NCBI GenBank assembly: GCA_963678675.1
Contig: OY783195.1
Span: 17,515,342-17,579,341 of the forward strand
Direction: 5' to 3'
DNA length: 64,000 nt
Source of the DNA: Xiphydria camelus
Lineage: Eukaryota; Arthropoda; Insecta; Hymenoptera; Xiphydriidae
Under the pieces are notes generated by a model. The model was not told the origin of the DNA and ran no database searches. It worked only from the letters and a program-made list of their open reading frames with translations. The translations under genes were made by a program, and so were the position numbers. Below, one piece after another: positions 45,301 through 57,062 of the stretch. How positions within the stretch are numbered: position 1 is the first letter of the stretch; each line of letters opens with the position of its first letter.

Positions 45301-45500
45301 GTGCTGCTGACGCGCTCGCAGTCCCGCAACTTTCTCGAAAAGTAATTACCAAACGAGTCGTTATTAGCCGCCGCCCCCCCCCCCCCTCCACCCCACACAC
45401 ACAATACCCATTACGATAATCAAATTTCTAATACCCGACCCTAGCGCTCAGTATCATCTCGTTCTGAGCACCTCGTTAGCCTAGAGTTAAGCTCGCCATG
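45300..45500 (+). repeat. LTR-like relic 2, truncated
   Basis: GCTCGCAGTCCCGCAACTTT and the following AATTACC.AACGAGTCG block align with 42122-42180. A long C-run follows at 45374. Confidence 0.4.
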
Positions 45501-46189
45501 GCTAAAAATGACCAAAGTACATACAAACCGGTATGCCGACTTGTCGACTCAAATTCGTTCACTTCTGCGCATCATGTCACCTGGGAATCGCTTTCGAATA
45601 GTAAGAGGTCTACAACTTTGCTTCCTTCGTTTTCGTCATATTTAGATATGAGAAAAATGGCGGATGCAAAGTCAACGACGACGACGACCATCATACGAAA
45701 ATTACTACGAAGTCCAATATTTGAAATATAATATATATGTATGTATCTGGATAGAGTCTACCGAATTCTATCAATATAGACTTATTAGAATTCTGGTACC
45801 GAAATAATGTTAATGAATGTATCTTTGCATGTTAACCCTTGTGAGGTCGCATGATGAGCGTGGAACCGCACTTTTTGATGTGTAAACATCTATTACGGCG
45901 GTATGAGGGTAAACCTCGGGAAATGGGACGGAAATGTGAAGCCGGATGTGATTAGTGCGCAGTGATTCGTGCGCAGTGATTCGTGCGCAGCTACTTCAGC
46001 GCTTACGGCCTAGGGTGGCATTACATTTTCTTGTCGATGATGTCGATATAGTAAATCGCTATACAACCTACTAATAGCGCAGCTAGCATTGGTGACGCAC
46101 ACAAGCCTAGTCACTTTCTCCTAGCTTCCCCACGCGCTCCGTAAACAGCTAACACTTGTATCTCTGTCTAAATAATCTATATATACCAT

Positions 46190-46360
46190 AATACCGTATA
46201 CCGCACGTCCCGTAAGAAACGCAACAAGCGACATTTTTCTTCGGCAGTATTTGCCGACGGTGTTTGAGTCTTTTATAGGTATGTGCACCGTTGGCAAATA
46301 CTGCCGACGGTAAATGTCGCTTGTTGCGTTTCTTACGGGATACCGTACCGTATGTATATA
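46190..46360. mobile_element. Palindromic MITE
   Basis: Arms with CCCGTAAGAAACGCAACAAG and complement, spacer near 46275, outer ACCGTAT words. Confidence 0.8.
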
Positions 46361-46361
46361 A

Positions 46362-46757
46362 TCGTGAATTTATGAATTATGAACAATGGTAATTACTCAC
46401 CATAATTCACAAATCCACGACTTCGAGGTTAGACGCTTCGATCTCCCGAATTGATACCAACTCTATCGACTCTATAGGCCTTTTGTGTACTTTCACAAGC
46501 GTAACTTTTGTTTGTGTTACACATGTACGTATAGAGAATTTACACTCCAGTGTTTCGCCAAGAAACCCAGTTTGGCGGCGCTGTTTTCCGTATACATACA
46601 ATACACATTCATACTTGTGATAGTGTACATGAGCTCTACGCAATAGGCCTATACCGACTCGACTTCTACCTACCGGTAAAAGTTGCTCGAATACTGAACA
46701 AGCACGGCCGAAAGAAAATTTCAAGGTCCCTGTAACTGCGTGCGGTTCTGTGCCGGA
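46362..46757. mobile_element. Half copy of the 51898 MITE with an insertion
   Basis: 46362-46480 and 46644-46757 match the right half of 51898-52257. Between them 46481-46643 is an extra 163 bp bounded by direct TAGGCC repeats. The left half is missing, cut by the previous palindrome. Confidence 0.7.
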
Positions 46758-47290
46758 CATACGGTAATGCAGTACCCGGCTTATCCAGGTACGAGAGAAA
46801 CAATTAACCGTTCAAGGTAGCCTGGCGGGTCCTCGCGGTCGACATTCTTGATCCGTGAGTGCGGGGCTCGGGAAAGCGTAAAGTTAGCAACGGTACCTTC
46901 GACTTTCGGACACGGACTCCGACAGCCCCAGCATCATCGGCTGTTCCACCACTCTCCTCTAATTAGCTAATCAGGGTGGATAGCGTCGCCCATGCTATCC
47001 CCTCCGTTAATCGAAAAGTTGCTACATTCCGAACTATGTAAGACGAAGCCAGGAGGCTTCCGGCGTCTTCTCTTGCCTTCTCTTAATTGTATCAGTCATC
47101 AACGCATCTTGTATCACTTGAATATATCCATATCAGTCTTATAGTGAGTGCAGTGTTCAGTTTATTCGTTACCCGTTTCCGCACCTTTGAAGCAGAGTGG
47201 TTTAGCGCTCCACGGCCACGACCCGCCATCTACAGACGACCTGGACCGGCTCGGTATGCAACAGCAGTGAATTAATCCACTCCGATTGAA
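46758..47290 (+). repeat. LTR-like relic 3
   Basis: Diverged relative of 42280-42980, with ACCCGGCTTATCC, TTCAAGGTAGCCTGGCG and CTAATCAGGGTGGATAGCG. No coding. Confidence 0.4.
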
Positions 47291-47646
47291 GCTGCCAGTA
47301 AGTATTTTTATTACAGAATTTTACTGTAAATATTAAATGCTGTACTGTGCGATGTTATTAGAGTATTTTTAGAGTATTTTGAGGTTACGAAATATTGCCA
47401 TGACATATATACATATATATTATACAATTGATTTAATGAATAAATATTCCTTATTTTCACAGAAATGGGTAAAAATGCAGAATATTGGTAACTATGGAAA
47501 TGTGATTGGGATTTGTGGATATTGGTATCTGTAATCGAAGTAATTCCAAAAAAGCACAAAACGAGTCTGCTAGTACTCGAGACACTGATGTGTAAACATC
47601 TAGTGAGCGAGATTTGATAGCTAAAATAAATCGGCTTAGGATAGCT

Positions 47647-47910
47647 AAAAAAAATAAATAAGTGAGTCGGAGTAGAGCCGATCGACGAGGAGTTACTCCA
47701 ACTCACTTACTGTACATGGCGAACACCACTTCCATACAACATTGTTCTGCCAGATATTTACACATCAATTAGTCATTCTTACTTATAATTGATGTGTAAA
47801 CATCTGGCAAAACAATGTTGTATAGAAGTGGTGTTCGCCATGTACAGTAAGTGAGTTGGAGGAACTCCTCGTCGATCGGCTCTACTCCGACTCACTTATT
47901 TATTTTTTTT
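47647..47910. mobile_element. 264-bp palindromic MITE
   Basis: Arms of about 115 bp starting AAAATAAATAAGTGAGTCGG. The centre contains GATGTGTAAACATC. Confidence 0.85.
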
Positions 47911-48278
47911 TAAATAGTCATAATTGCTTAACTACTTCGATTTGAATGATCACCGGCTACGTATTCCTTCATTGAAGTGTCGCGAATACGATAATTATAA
48001 TATGATAGCTCTGCATTCATTAGAAACATTGAAAAATTTAATGAAAAACACTTTAATGAAGCGTGAGATGCAAATGCGGGGCCGTCCTCACTGTGCGACC
48101 AGATTCGCAGTAGAAATTTTGTCTGCGACGTTGCCAGCGATAAACGCAATGCAAGTCGTGTCTCGTCACTGATCGCCGTATGACGTGGCAACATCACGCT
48201 CCGCAATACACGGGCGGGACGGCCCTCATCATGCGACCAGAAACGTTGAGTGAAAAGGCGCGACCTCAAAAGGGTTAA

Positions 48279-49215
48279 AGAAGCCTAGCTCCAGAAATAT
48301 TGAAACCTTTTGTACAGGTATAAACGATCGACGGAGTAAAAGTGTCGATAGTCCCGTTTTGTCCTTGGCGCGGGAAACTACAATTTGCCTTAATTTTGGC
48401 AGCAATATTTTTTACTGATACATATTGCCCATTGATCCCTGAAAGACATGCATCGCATTCGTACTGGGCTTATCCTCATGCGAGGACACTGGCATACCCT
48501 ATTTATGTCCCTTCGGGAATCGTAATGGTTGATCGGATGTTTAGGGTGTTCTTACGGCGTTTACATTATTGAAGTGACTTAGCCGACTCGGTCTGGGGGT
48601 ATGTGAAATGGAATAGTAGGTGCTTGGCATCGCATCAACCACCGATGGTCCTTTCGGGGTTTTGGATCATTTATACATCTACGTGCTGGAAGCTTTTTCG
48701 AGGTAAAAGGCAATGAGGGTCTCGTCGTTCACACGGTTATAGCTCTGTTCACTATGCTTTCTTTTCATATTCTTAGCTCTTGGTACTTAATGCTCTTATA
48801 ATTATCATAACATAAATTTCATCTTATTCTTCTTATCCTAATCTGCATATTTTTCTAATTAATGAGAATTTTTATTTCAATATTCTTTCAATGATACGCG
48901 TCGGTGACTTCACATCTTATATGAGAAAATACAATCTTATTAGTCATCGCTAAAATATATTACTCCTTTATAGAAATGTTAATTAAAAGGAATATTTATG
49001 GGTATAAGGAGTTGAGTATTACATTAATTATTTGTCATAAGTACAAATAACAAGATCTCTAATAGCTGTCTGGTACTTTCATGTTACCATTCATTATGAT
49101 ACAAGGTGTTTCACTCAGAATAGTCATCCTGTTTATTTCCGTTATCATTTCACGAACAAGTCTCTGAAATAAAAGTTATTTGATGTCGAAGAGGATATAT
49201 GATAAATGCAACCAA
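48279..49215. other. Unassigned spacer
   Basis: One 76-codon ORF at 48342 lacks family motifs. Nothing else supported. Confidence 0.4.
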
Positions 49216-50195
49216 TCTATATATATAAAAATCTCGTGTCCCGGTGTTTGTGGTCGAACTCCTACGAAACGGCTCGACCGATTTTTATGAAATTTTTTAT
49301 GTTTATTTGTTAGGTATGAGAATAGGTCGTAAAGTATATTTCATATCGCTATGTCATTGTGGTGTTCATATTAAAAAAAAATTTTTTTTTTTTGACAAAA
49401 TTTTTTTTTATTTTTCGTTTTATTCGAAATTAAAAATATCTATAACCACAAATTTTCACCCTCCTACACCCACCCTAAAATTTTTTAATCGCGATTTTAG
49501 TATTTCTGTATGAACAATATCAAAATAATAATGTAAACAGAACGAAACAGAATATTTAATTTATATGTAATTTAAATATATTTCGTTTTTAAGTTAACAC
49601 AACATTTATCATTCTGAGGCGGTACGAAGTTCGCCGGGTCAGAGCTGAAAATGTATTGCTGCCAAGAATTCAAATTATTCCCAAAGACGTGCCGATTGAA
49701 TTCAAACGCATTCAATTTCCCATTACATTGGCATTCGCAATGACAATCAATAAGTCGCAAGGCCAAAATATGTCTGTTTGCGGCTTAGATTTGGGCACAC
49801 CATGTTTTGCACACGGACAATTATACGTGGCATGTTCTCGCGTAGGTAAACCATCTAGCTTATTTGTGTTGGATAAAGACGGACTGACAAAAAATATCGT
49901 ACACTCAATTGCTCTTCGAAATTAATATTAATTTTATTAATTTAATTTTCTTAGTTTAGGATGAAAAATATTTTATTTTAATTTTATTTATATTTCACTT
50001 ATAAGAGATGGAACAATGAACATGTACGTTACGTTAATGAAATAAATTAAGTTAAGAGAATAAAATATGATTGGTGTTTTTTTATTTTTCTCGGCGATGA
50101 TAGTTAATTTATATGTAATTAAAATAAATTTTGTTTTTAAGTTAATACAAAAATTATTGATTCTGAAGCGGTACGAAGTTCGCCGGGTAAGCTAG
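49216..50195 (+). mobile_element. Helitron with helicase remnant
   Basis: TC start after A at 49216 (TCTATATATATAAAAATCTC), CTAG end before T at 50195. An extra 3' subterminal segment (49578-49641, GGCGGTACGAAGTTCGCCGG) sits in the middle. The unit therefore looks like a short Helitron joined to the end of a longer one. Confidence 0.85.
49643..49925 (+). pseudogene. Helitron helicase C-terminus
   Basis: AENVLLPRIQIIPKDVP, FKRIQFPITLAFAMTINKSQ, GQLYVACSRVGKPSSLF, then a natural-looking stop after SIALRN. Only motifs V and VI remain, but this part is undamaged, which suggests a young copy. Confidence 0.85.
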
Positions 50196-50199
50196 TAAA

Positions 50200-51590
50200 T
50201 TTATAAATATACACTAGTAACTAGTATCGTAAGAAGAAACGTAAATAAGAAAGTGTAGTATGATAAAAAGTTTTCCACGCATGCTTTTTGCGGGAATATT
50301 TTACACACTAGTTTTGTACTTTTTTAAATTACAGACGGTTTTTCAGACAAGAAAGGGTATATCTTTGACTATGTTTCATAATTTTTTTATTGGAAAAAAT
50401 TCACAAATGTGGCAAATATAATGAATTTCCCGGACCACTGTTCAAAAAAGGGTTTCCGTGGTGACCACTGTAACTTCCACACCAATCATCTGACATCAAA
50501 AAACCAAATAAATTACGTTTTTGTATCGTATTATCTAGTCTTTAATCGAAGGATTTGATAAAATATTAATTTTTGAAAAAATGGTCGGCGATCAAAAGTG
50601 AAAGTCTAAATTTCGGTGAAAAAATCATTTCATTTTCCTTGATATAAAAAAAAGTATGCATCGAAAAAAAATCCTTCGATTAAGAACTGCCTTTTGATAT
50701 AAAAAAAAGTATGCAAAATTTCAAGTAAATCGGTCCACTCGTTTTTGAGATATCGTGGTCACCGATTTTGAAAAAGCCGTTTCGAGAAAAACGCGTTTAA
50801 CTCCGTTATACTTGCGTCGCGCGGCTCGTACAACGTAACTATAAAAACGGCCGTAACTCGCTCAATTTTGAACGGATCGACTTGAAATTTTCAGAGAATA
50901 TTTTTGAAAGGTTATACTTTAAGAATCCGTCGAAAACGAAAAATCGATTCTTTCGAAAATTCTGACTAGCCGTAACCCTTTAAATTATGTTGAAAGTAAT
51001 TTAAGAAATAAGTAATAACATTGCAGTACATACCTTAAGGCTGATATCCCTGTTACCTGCATGTACAAATTATAAAAAAGACAACAACGCCAGACCTGCA
51101 AAGTTTGTGTACACTCGGCGAACTCCTCAAGCTAACTGACCACCGACCAAAAGTACAATTTTTCGTGACGTGTATAAACAAATGTGGCGCGCAAATCCAC
51201 TTCTAAAATGAAGATTCGTGAGCTTTGGACTGTTTACTTGTAATGTACGTACATTAAAATATGCGGACGTAAAGTTGAAGAAAACATTTTTGGCCAGATT
51301 TTCTGCGTTTCCGCCCATAGTGCGTCGTAGTTCATCGTGGAGAAACTTTTTGATGTGAAACATCTAATGCCGCGCTACGGCGGTGAGAACGACTGTTAGC
51401 GTGGCGATATCGCTCCTGGCGTTGCAGGCATGGCAAAACTCGGGACGCATCGGCTCTCTCCGCCACGACTCGGCGGTCCCCTTTCCACGAGCGCTAGCTT
51501 CACACTTAATATTACACGCTCACTGTATCGGTGTACGAAGCAGTATGGAGCGTTCTCTACGGGGCTCGTGCATGCCTGAGTGGTGGCGCG
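50200..51590. other. AT-rich spacer with piggyBac-end relic
   Basis: 50340-50960 is degenerate insect-type repeat. 51340-51395 resembles the left end of the 45836 element (ACTTTTTGATGTG, AACATCTA, GGCGGTGAG), so it may be a relic of that family. A 78-codon ORF there is not convincing. Confidence 0.4.
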
Positions 51591-51599
51591 GCAGTAGGC

Positions 51600-51844
51600 A
51601 ATATAAGCCGTTGAAAGCCAGAATGGTCTAAGTCACATTTCATGTAAGCTGAGATTAATTGACCTCAAAGTTAATTACAATTTGAAAAATCTGTCTAGAT
51701 GATACAAACAGATATTTTAAATCATAAATATCTGTTTTGTATCATCTAGACAGTTTTTTCAAATTGTACTTAACTTTGCAGTCAAATAATCTCGGCTTAC
51801 ATGAAATATGACTTAGACCATTCTGGCTTTCAGCGGCTCATATT
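51600..51844. mobile_element. 245-bp palindromic MITE
   Basis: Arms of about 115 bp (GCCGTTGAAAGCCAGAATGG outside, TGTCTAGATGATACAAACAG inside). Confidence 0.85.
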
Positions 51845-51897
51845 CAGTGCTACAGTGGCCGTCAACAGCATTAAATACGTTACAGTGTGCCTTTATA

Positions 51898-52257
51898 CAG
51901 GATGTCCCGCGCAGAACCGACCGGTTGCAGGGACCTTGAAATTTACCTTCGGCCAGGCTTGGTTGGTACTCGAGTTATTTATACCGGTAGAAGTCGAGTC
52001 GGTAGTTAGAGTTGGTGTCAATTCGGGAGATCGAAGGATCTAACCTCGAAATCGTGAATTTGTGAATAATGAAAATTACTCACCATTATTCACAAATTCA
52101 CGATTTCGAGGTTAGACGCTTCGATATCCCGAATTGACACCAACTCTAACTACCGATTCGACTTCTATCGGTATAAATGACTCGAGTACCGTCCAAGTAC
52201 GGCCAAAGGTAAATTTCAAGGTCCCTGCAACTGTGCGGTTCTGCGCGGGACACCCTG
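51898..52257. mobile_element. 360-bp fully palindromic mariner-type MITE
   Basis: Ends CAGGATGTCCCGCGCAGAAC and CAGGGTGTCCCGCGCAGAAC (complement), flanked by TA. Arms meet near 52080, so almost the whole element can pair with itself. Confidence 0.85.
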
Positions 52258-52294
52258 TACACCCAGCGTCTCAGATTCTGTCATTAGTAACTTT

Positions 52295-52434
52295 CTAAAA
52301 TGTCACTTTTAAACATACTAGCCAATGAACAATTACTTCTCATGCCCTCATTAGCTACGGTGGCGTTTACCCTCATTAATGAAAGCATGAGGATTGATTA
52401 ATCATTGGTTAGTACGTTTAAAAATAACATTTAA
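52295..52434. mobile_element. 140-bp palindromic MITE
   Basis: Arms AAATGTCACTTTTAAACATA and diverged complement; inner ATTAATGAAAGCATGAG and TCATGCCCTCATTAG words. Confidence 0.65.
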
Positions 52435-52464
52435 AAAAACACAAAATGCATCACGGGACGCCTG

Positions 52465-52715
52465 TTAGATATGAAACATCGAAATTCTTCTTTGTATTCC
52501 GTTTATCGCGAGACGGAACAGCGACCGATGGCAGAGTTAAGAGAGAGTAAACTAAATGCGCTTCTTGAATTAGACACAACGGTTCGTACCGTTTAATAGT
52601 ATCGCAGACATAAATACAAATGCGCACTGGTGCACGTGTTCTTTCGACGGATGCGTGGTCCATTCTTCCTATCGCATACTTTCTACAAAGAAGAATTTCG
52701 ATGTTTCACATCTAT
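52465..52715. repeat. Inverted pair with GATGTTTCACATC
   Basis: GAAACATCGAAATTCTTCTT at 52475 and its complement at 52683-52705 enclose about 190 bp without motif. Confidence 0.5.
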
Positions 52716-52734
52716 TTTTCTATTTTTTTCATCG

Positions 52735-52912
52735 GAATAATGAAGTTCCGAAAGCCCTTGAGATCAACTTGTATAAATGTTTTTAATACAGCACCATTTT
52801 TCTGTTATAACTGGAATGTCTCTTATTTCAATTCTGGTTATAAGAAAAACGATGCTACATTAAAACATACACGTTGATCTCAAGGGCTTTCTGAATGTCA
52901 TTATTCTAATAA
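52735..52912. mobile_element. 178-bp palindromic MITE
   Basis: Arms GAAAGCCCTTGAGATCAAC and complement, inner TTCTGTTATAACTGGAAT and complement. Confidence 0.75.
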
Positions 52913-53447
52913 ACAAAATATTTTAAAAAGTTTCTCCACGATGAACTACGACGGCTTCAAATTTTCGTCCTTAAATTACGTATTTTTTAAGACTAAATAA
53001 AAAAACGAAAGATACGTATTTTAATACAAATTTTACAAATAATTTTTAATATTACAGAGTCATAAAAAATCCACAATGATGGAAAAATTTTTTTTCATTC
53101 TTTTATCTTAGCACTTCAAGATGAAAAGAAATTGCTGATTGTTTTTGTCGATAGCATTTTTTCTATCGGAGTTATAATCATCCAAAGTTCGAGTAGACTC
53201 ATTTTCCTCAATGTTTCATTATTTTATAAATCGAGAAAGTGTCGGCGAAAAAATTGAAAAAAAATTTCGAAGGTTTATTTTATCGAGGACTATTTTACAA
53301 GAAAATTAAAAATGGTCGGGTCAGAACGTGGCCGGTTATATACGGAATGCCCCATATAGGTATTTATCAATTACATATTTCAGGCACGGACGAGTTGCTT
53401 ATCGGGGCTCGCCGAATATTTTTGTTTTGTTTAATTTTTCATTTATA
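52913..53447. other. AT-rich spacer
   Basis: No supported feature. Confidence 0.4.
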
Positions 53448-54270
53448 CAGGGTTCGGCAATGAAACTTGCTAATTTGAAATGTGAATAAAACAAGAAATT
53501 TTATATTTATCGTTTAAATTATTTTTTCTTATATTCTACGTGATTTAAAATTTAAAATTAGATGGTTTTAAAAATACTGTCAGGCAAGTGATGCCCCTCA
53601 ATGTCAATACACTGAGTTAGTCGATTTCTAAAGTTCCTCACGACTCTTTCGAGTATAGCGATGGGTATGCCGGCTATTGCTTGGCGAATATTTTCCTTCA
53701 AGTGGGCCAGGGTTCTTGGACGATCGGTGTAAACAATGGATTTCAGATATCCCCATAAAAAGAAGTCGCAAGGAGCTAAGTAAATCAGGTGAGCGTGCAG
53801 GCCACGGAAAATCGCCCCTCAAGGAGGTCAAGCGTTCGGGGAAGTTTTCCCGTAAAACACGCATTGAAATTCGCGCCGTGTATGCCATGGCTCTATCTTG
53901 CTGAAACCATACATCCCCAACATCAATTTCTTCAAGAATGGGCAGAAAAAAAGTTCTCAATCGTGTCGACATATCGTTCAGAATTCACAGTTACTGCACG
54001 CTCGTTTTGTTCAAAAAAGTAAGGAGTAATGAGTAAGTAAGGAGTAATCATTTCCAGTTCTCCTGAAAGTATCCACCCATAAAACAATCGATTGCCGGCC
54101 AGAAACAGGACCGCGGGCGGAAATATTGAAATGTGCACGATGCGCGGCGACGATCGACCGGTCGTTAGAAAAGTAGGCCTCTATGACAAACGCGTGTTGC
54201 TCCTTCGGCCTACCACACTTCCCTTCTCAGCGCCACGTTCAAATCAGCAAGTTTCATTGCCGCACTCCTG
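53448..54270 (-). mobile_element. Mariner-like element, internally deleted
   Basis: Ends CAGGGTTCGGCAATGAAACT and diverged complement (CAGGAGTGCGGCAATGAAAC), flanked by TA. Holds a broken transposase on the minus strand. Confidence 0.8.
53600..53972 (-). pseudogene. Mariner-like transposase, C-terminal half
   Basis: FFLPILEEIDVGDVWFQQD, TARISMRVLRENFPERL, GDFPWPARSPDL. A frameshift follows, after which the CDFFLWGYL-type block, a TLAHLKENIRQ-like stretch and RVVRNFRNRL can be read in another frame. The second catalytic D is present (QQD). Spacing to the third D would again be about 41 residues. The N-terminal third is missing. Confidence 0.75.
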
Positions 54271-54479
54271 TATTAAACTTTCACAGCATTTCCATTTGAA
54301 ATTATTATTTTATTCAAAATTCTAGTATTCAGTGATGTTATTTTTTGTATTTGGTACAAATAATTGATTTCGCGAATTCTTTCAACTATAAGGAAGAAAT
54401 TAGCATGGAAATTTTGATTTTTTTGAAAAGAAGATAATTGTGCTGGGATGTGCTCAGTATGTGCTGTAATATGCCACAA

Positions 54480-54765
54480 ACTCCGTTCAATTATTTTGCA
54501 AATTGTAGAAGTTACAGCAAGACAACATTTCTACATCGGCTATTACGGGAGCGAACCAACTCTACAGAAACCAACTATACATATAAAAATTATACAGAGT
54601 TCAATTCAACATGGGGCAACTCTACATGAGAATTTTGAACTGGTGGTTCAACTCTACATGTCGCAACTATACATACGGTGCGCAGCGTGTCAACTCTACA
54701 GAATAAAAATGCAGGCTGAACCAACTCTACAATATCAATGATCAATCTACAATAATTGAGTCGTT
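54480..54765 (+). repeat. Cluster of CAACTCTACA words
   Basis: Roughly nine copies of (C/T)AACT(C/A)TACA at irregular 15-40 bp spacing, one more at 55043. Confidence 0.6.
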
Positions 54766-55020
54766 TGGTTTCAAAATCGGCCACCTCCGTATTTGATAAA
54801 ATCGGCCATCTCCATTTAAAAAATTATAATGCAGCAAAATCTTCCAAGAATTTTTTATATACACATATGGATTAGTTGTTCCGAAGCAATATACTTATAG
54901 GTATATGTACCAAGAATCGCATTAACTAATGCCTGTATTTCTATGTACATATTTTTTGAAGTCCTGACAAATTTGCTTACTTGGAGTTGGCCGATTTTGG
55001 AACCAAGCGACTCAATTGAT
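54751..55020. mobile_element. 270-bp inverted-repeat element in the CAACTCTACA cluster
   Basis: Left TTGAGTCGTTTGGTTTCAAA and its diverged complement at 54982-55020. Related words (ATAAAARTGCARGCTG, CAACTCTACA) occur on both outer sides, suggesting insertion into the cluster. Confidence 0.6.
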
Positions 55021-55724
55021 ACTCTTCAGGATAAAAGTGCAAGCTGGAGCAACTCTACACATGGCACCCCATCTTTATATTAACATGGTGCGAAGTCATC
55101 GCGACGTTGTTCCCGGGAGGCTGCACTCCCCGGACCCCTGCTCTAACGTAACGTAACTTGATCTAAGATATATTATACATGCTCAGAGTCAGTCTTTCTT
55201 ATGTTTAACTGACCTTCGTAATGAAGGGGTGGCCCTACATATCGCACTCCATCAAGAGACACGGTAGTGTCTCGCGGCATGTTCATTCAAGTCGTCAGAA
55301 CGACGCCGCCAGCGCTGTCGCCGCGAGCACCCGTGTATCTTTACAGGAAAAATGTCTGCCCCCTTCACCCCTCAATTTTAACATCGAATTTTCTCAATAA
55401 ATATACGGTTATAACCAAAACTATGCTTAGTTACGCCATATAAATCGACTATTCTCTATCGATAGAGACCAGAGTAAATGTTGTAAGTTACATATTAACA
55501 GAGATTTTTCCTTAGCAACGCGAAGCCACGCCCCTCGCCCCTCAAAAGTCGAAAATCCTATTTCTCGGGCGATATATATATGTAAAAATGTCACAAAAAT
55601 TCCGCCTGTCTTCGGCGGATTTCGGCCATGGTCGGAAATGTGTACACAGATGCGGCCACACGCATACGCCATCAAAAATGTATGTGAGAGTGTGTGAGAG
55701 AATATATTCCTTGAATGTTTAGTT
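55021..55724. other. Unassigned spacer
   Basis: Contains the hairpin GAGACACGGTAGTGTCTC at 55256 and no supported gene. Confidence 0.35.
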
Positions 55725-57060
55725 GTTTTTCAAAATTAATAAAATATTTCCATTCGCGAAACGATTTCCCTCGCATTTTTTCGATCCTCGGACGCGCTTG
55801 TTAATAAAAAGTAAAAATTCAGTGTAATCGGAGTACTGAATCTCAATAGTGGTGAATGTGACAGACGCTCTGACAGCTAGCTATTATCAAATCGTTTGGA
55901 TTTTTTTTTAATAATCAATATAGTGCACGGAAGCAGTGTCATTTTTCTCTGGTTGCTGGTGCATGAAGAGCAGGAAAGGAGACATCTGTATCTCGGAAGA
56001 AGTGGCAACAGATAAGTTACTTCCCAACTGACTGTCTTAACCTCATTTTCATCCCTTATACAGAACAAATATCTTTGTGGTTATTCTATTTTTTGTTTTC
56101 AGCGCCATACGAGAACGGGACGGATTGATGGAAATTTGATTTTTCTTCGCAGTCAAAAATCAACCTAGGTAGAAAAGAATTCTCTAGAATTGCGGTACAA
56201 TGCCACGGTATGAATATCAGGTTCTACCGACATGACATGCTTCGACAAGGTCTGTATCAACTTTAGCGGTATATTGGGGGCACTGCACTAATCCCGTGGC
56301 ACATTTTTCTATCTGGGAAAGCATATTATTATGGTAGTACAGCTGTACAGCGTTCCGATAATATATAATTGGAACTTTTGATAATACGAAAGGGGGAATA
56401 TATCGATAAAGAAAAGATAATAAAATAATTACTTTATTATTGTAATCCAATTCTATCGTATCTCCTACTTTTCTACCACGGCTTTCCCAGATAGAAAAAT
56501 GTGCCACAGGATTAGTGCAGTGCCCCCAATATAATGCTAAAGTTGATACAGACCTTGTCGAAGCATGTCATGTCGGTAGAATTTGATATTTCTACCGTGG
56601 CATTGTACCGCAATTCTAGAGAATTCTTTTCTACCTAGGTTGATTTTTGACTGCGAAGAAAAATCAAATTTCCATCAATCCGTCCCGTTCTCGTATGGCG
56701 CTGAAAACAAAAATAGAATAACCACAAAGATATTTGTTCTGCATAAGGGATGAAAATGAGGTTAAGACAGTCAGTTAGGAAGTAACTTATCTGATGCCAC
56801 TTCTTCCGAGATACAGATGTCTCCTTTCCTGCTCTTCATGCACCAGCAACCAGAGAAAAATGACACTGCTTCCGTGCACTATCTTGATTATTAAAAAAAA
56901 ATCCAAACGATTTGATAATAGCTAGCTGTCAGAGCGTCTGTCACATTCACCGAGCACTGTCACAATAGTTCATTCGTCGAGCTGGATCTAGATAATTGTA
57001 CGCTGAAACATGCCCAAGTCGTATTCAGCCTTGAGAAGATTTATTTTTAGTATTGGACCA
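55725..57060. mobile_element. Complex foldback family, copy B, with 1.1-kb palindrome
   Basis: Arms 55851-56322 and 56481-56951 are nearly equal in length (about 471 bp) and closely matched. The 158-bp loop matches 37970-38100. 55725-56110 matches 36985-37400 and 56970-57010 matches 37838-37880. No protein is recognised. Confidence 0.8.
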
Positions 57061-57062
57061 AA

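Larger units (their letters stand above)
45836..48274. mobile_element. piggyBac-like element, 2.44 kb
   Basis: TTAA at 45832-45835 and 48275-48278. TIRs CCCTTGTGAGGTCGC and complement of CCCTTTTGAGGTCGC. Subterminal GGTCGCATGATGAG lies near both ends in opposite orientation. No transposase is seen; the interior is filled with palindromes, an LTR-like relic and other MITEs. Confidence 0.75.

Noticed and set aside
48342..48572. 76-codon ORF on the plus strand
   Set aside because: Composition and length are compatible with chance; no motif recognised.
51127..51363. 78-codon ORF on the minus strand with FHIKKFLHDELR
   Set aside because: Overlaps a relic of the piggyBac-like end; no transposase motif.
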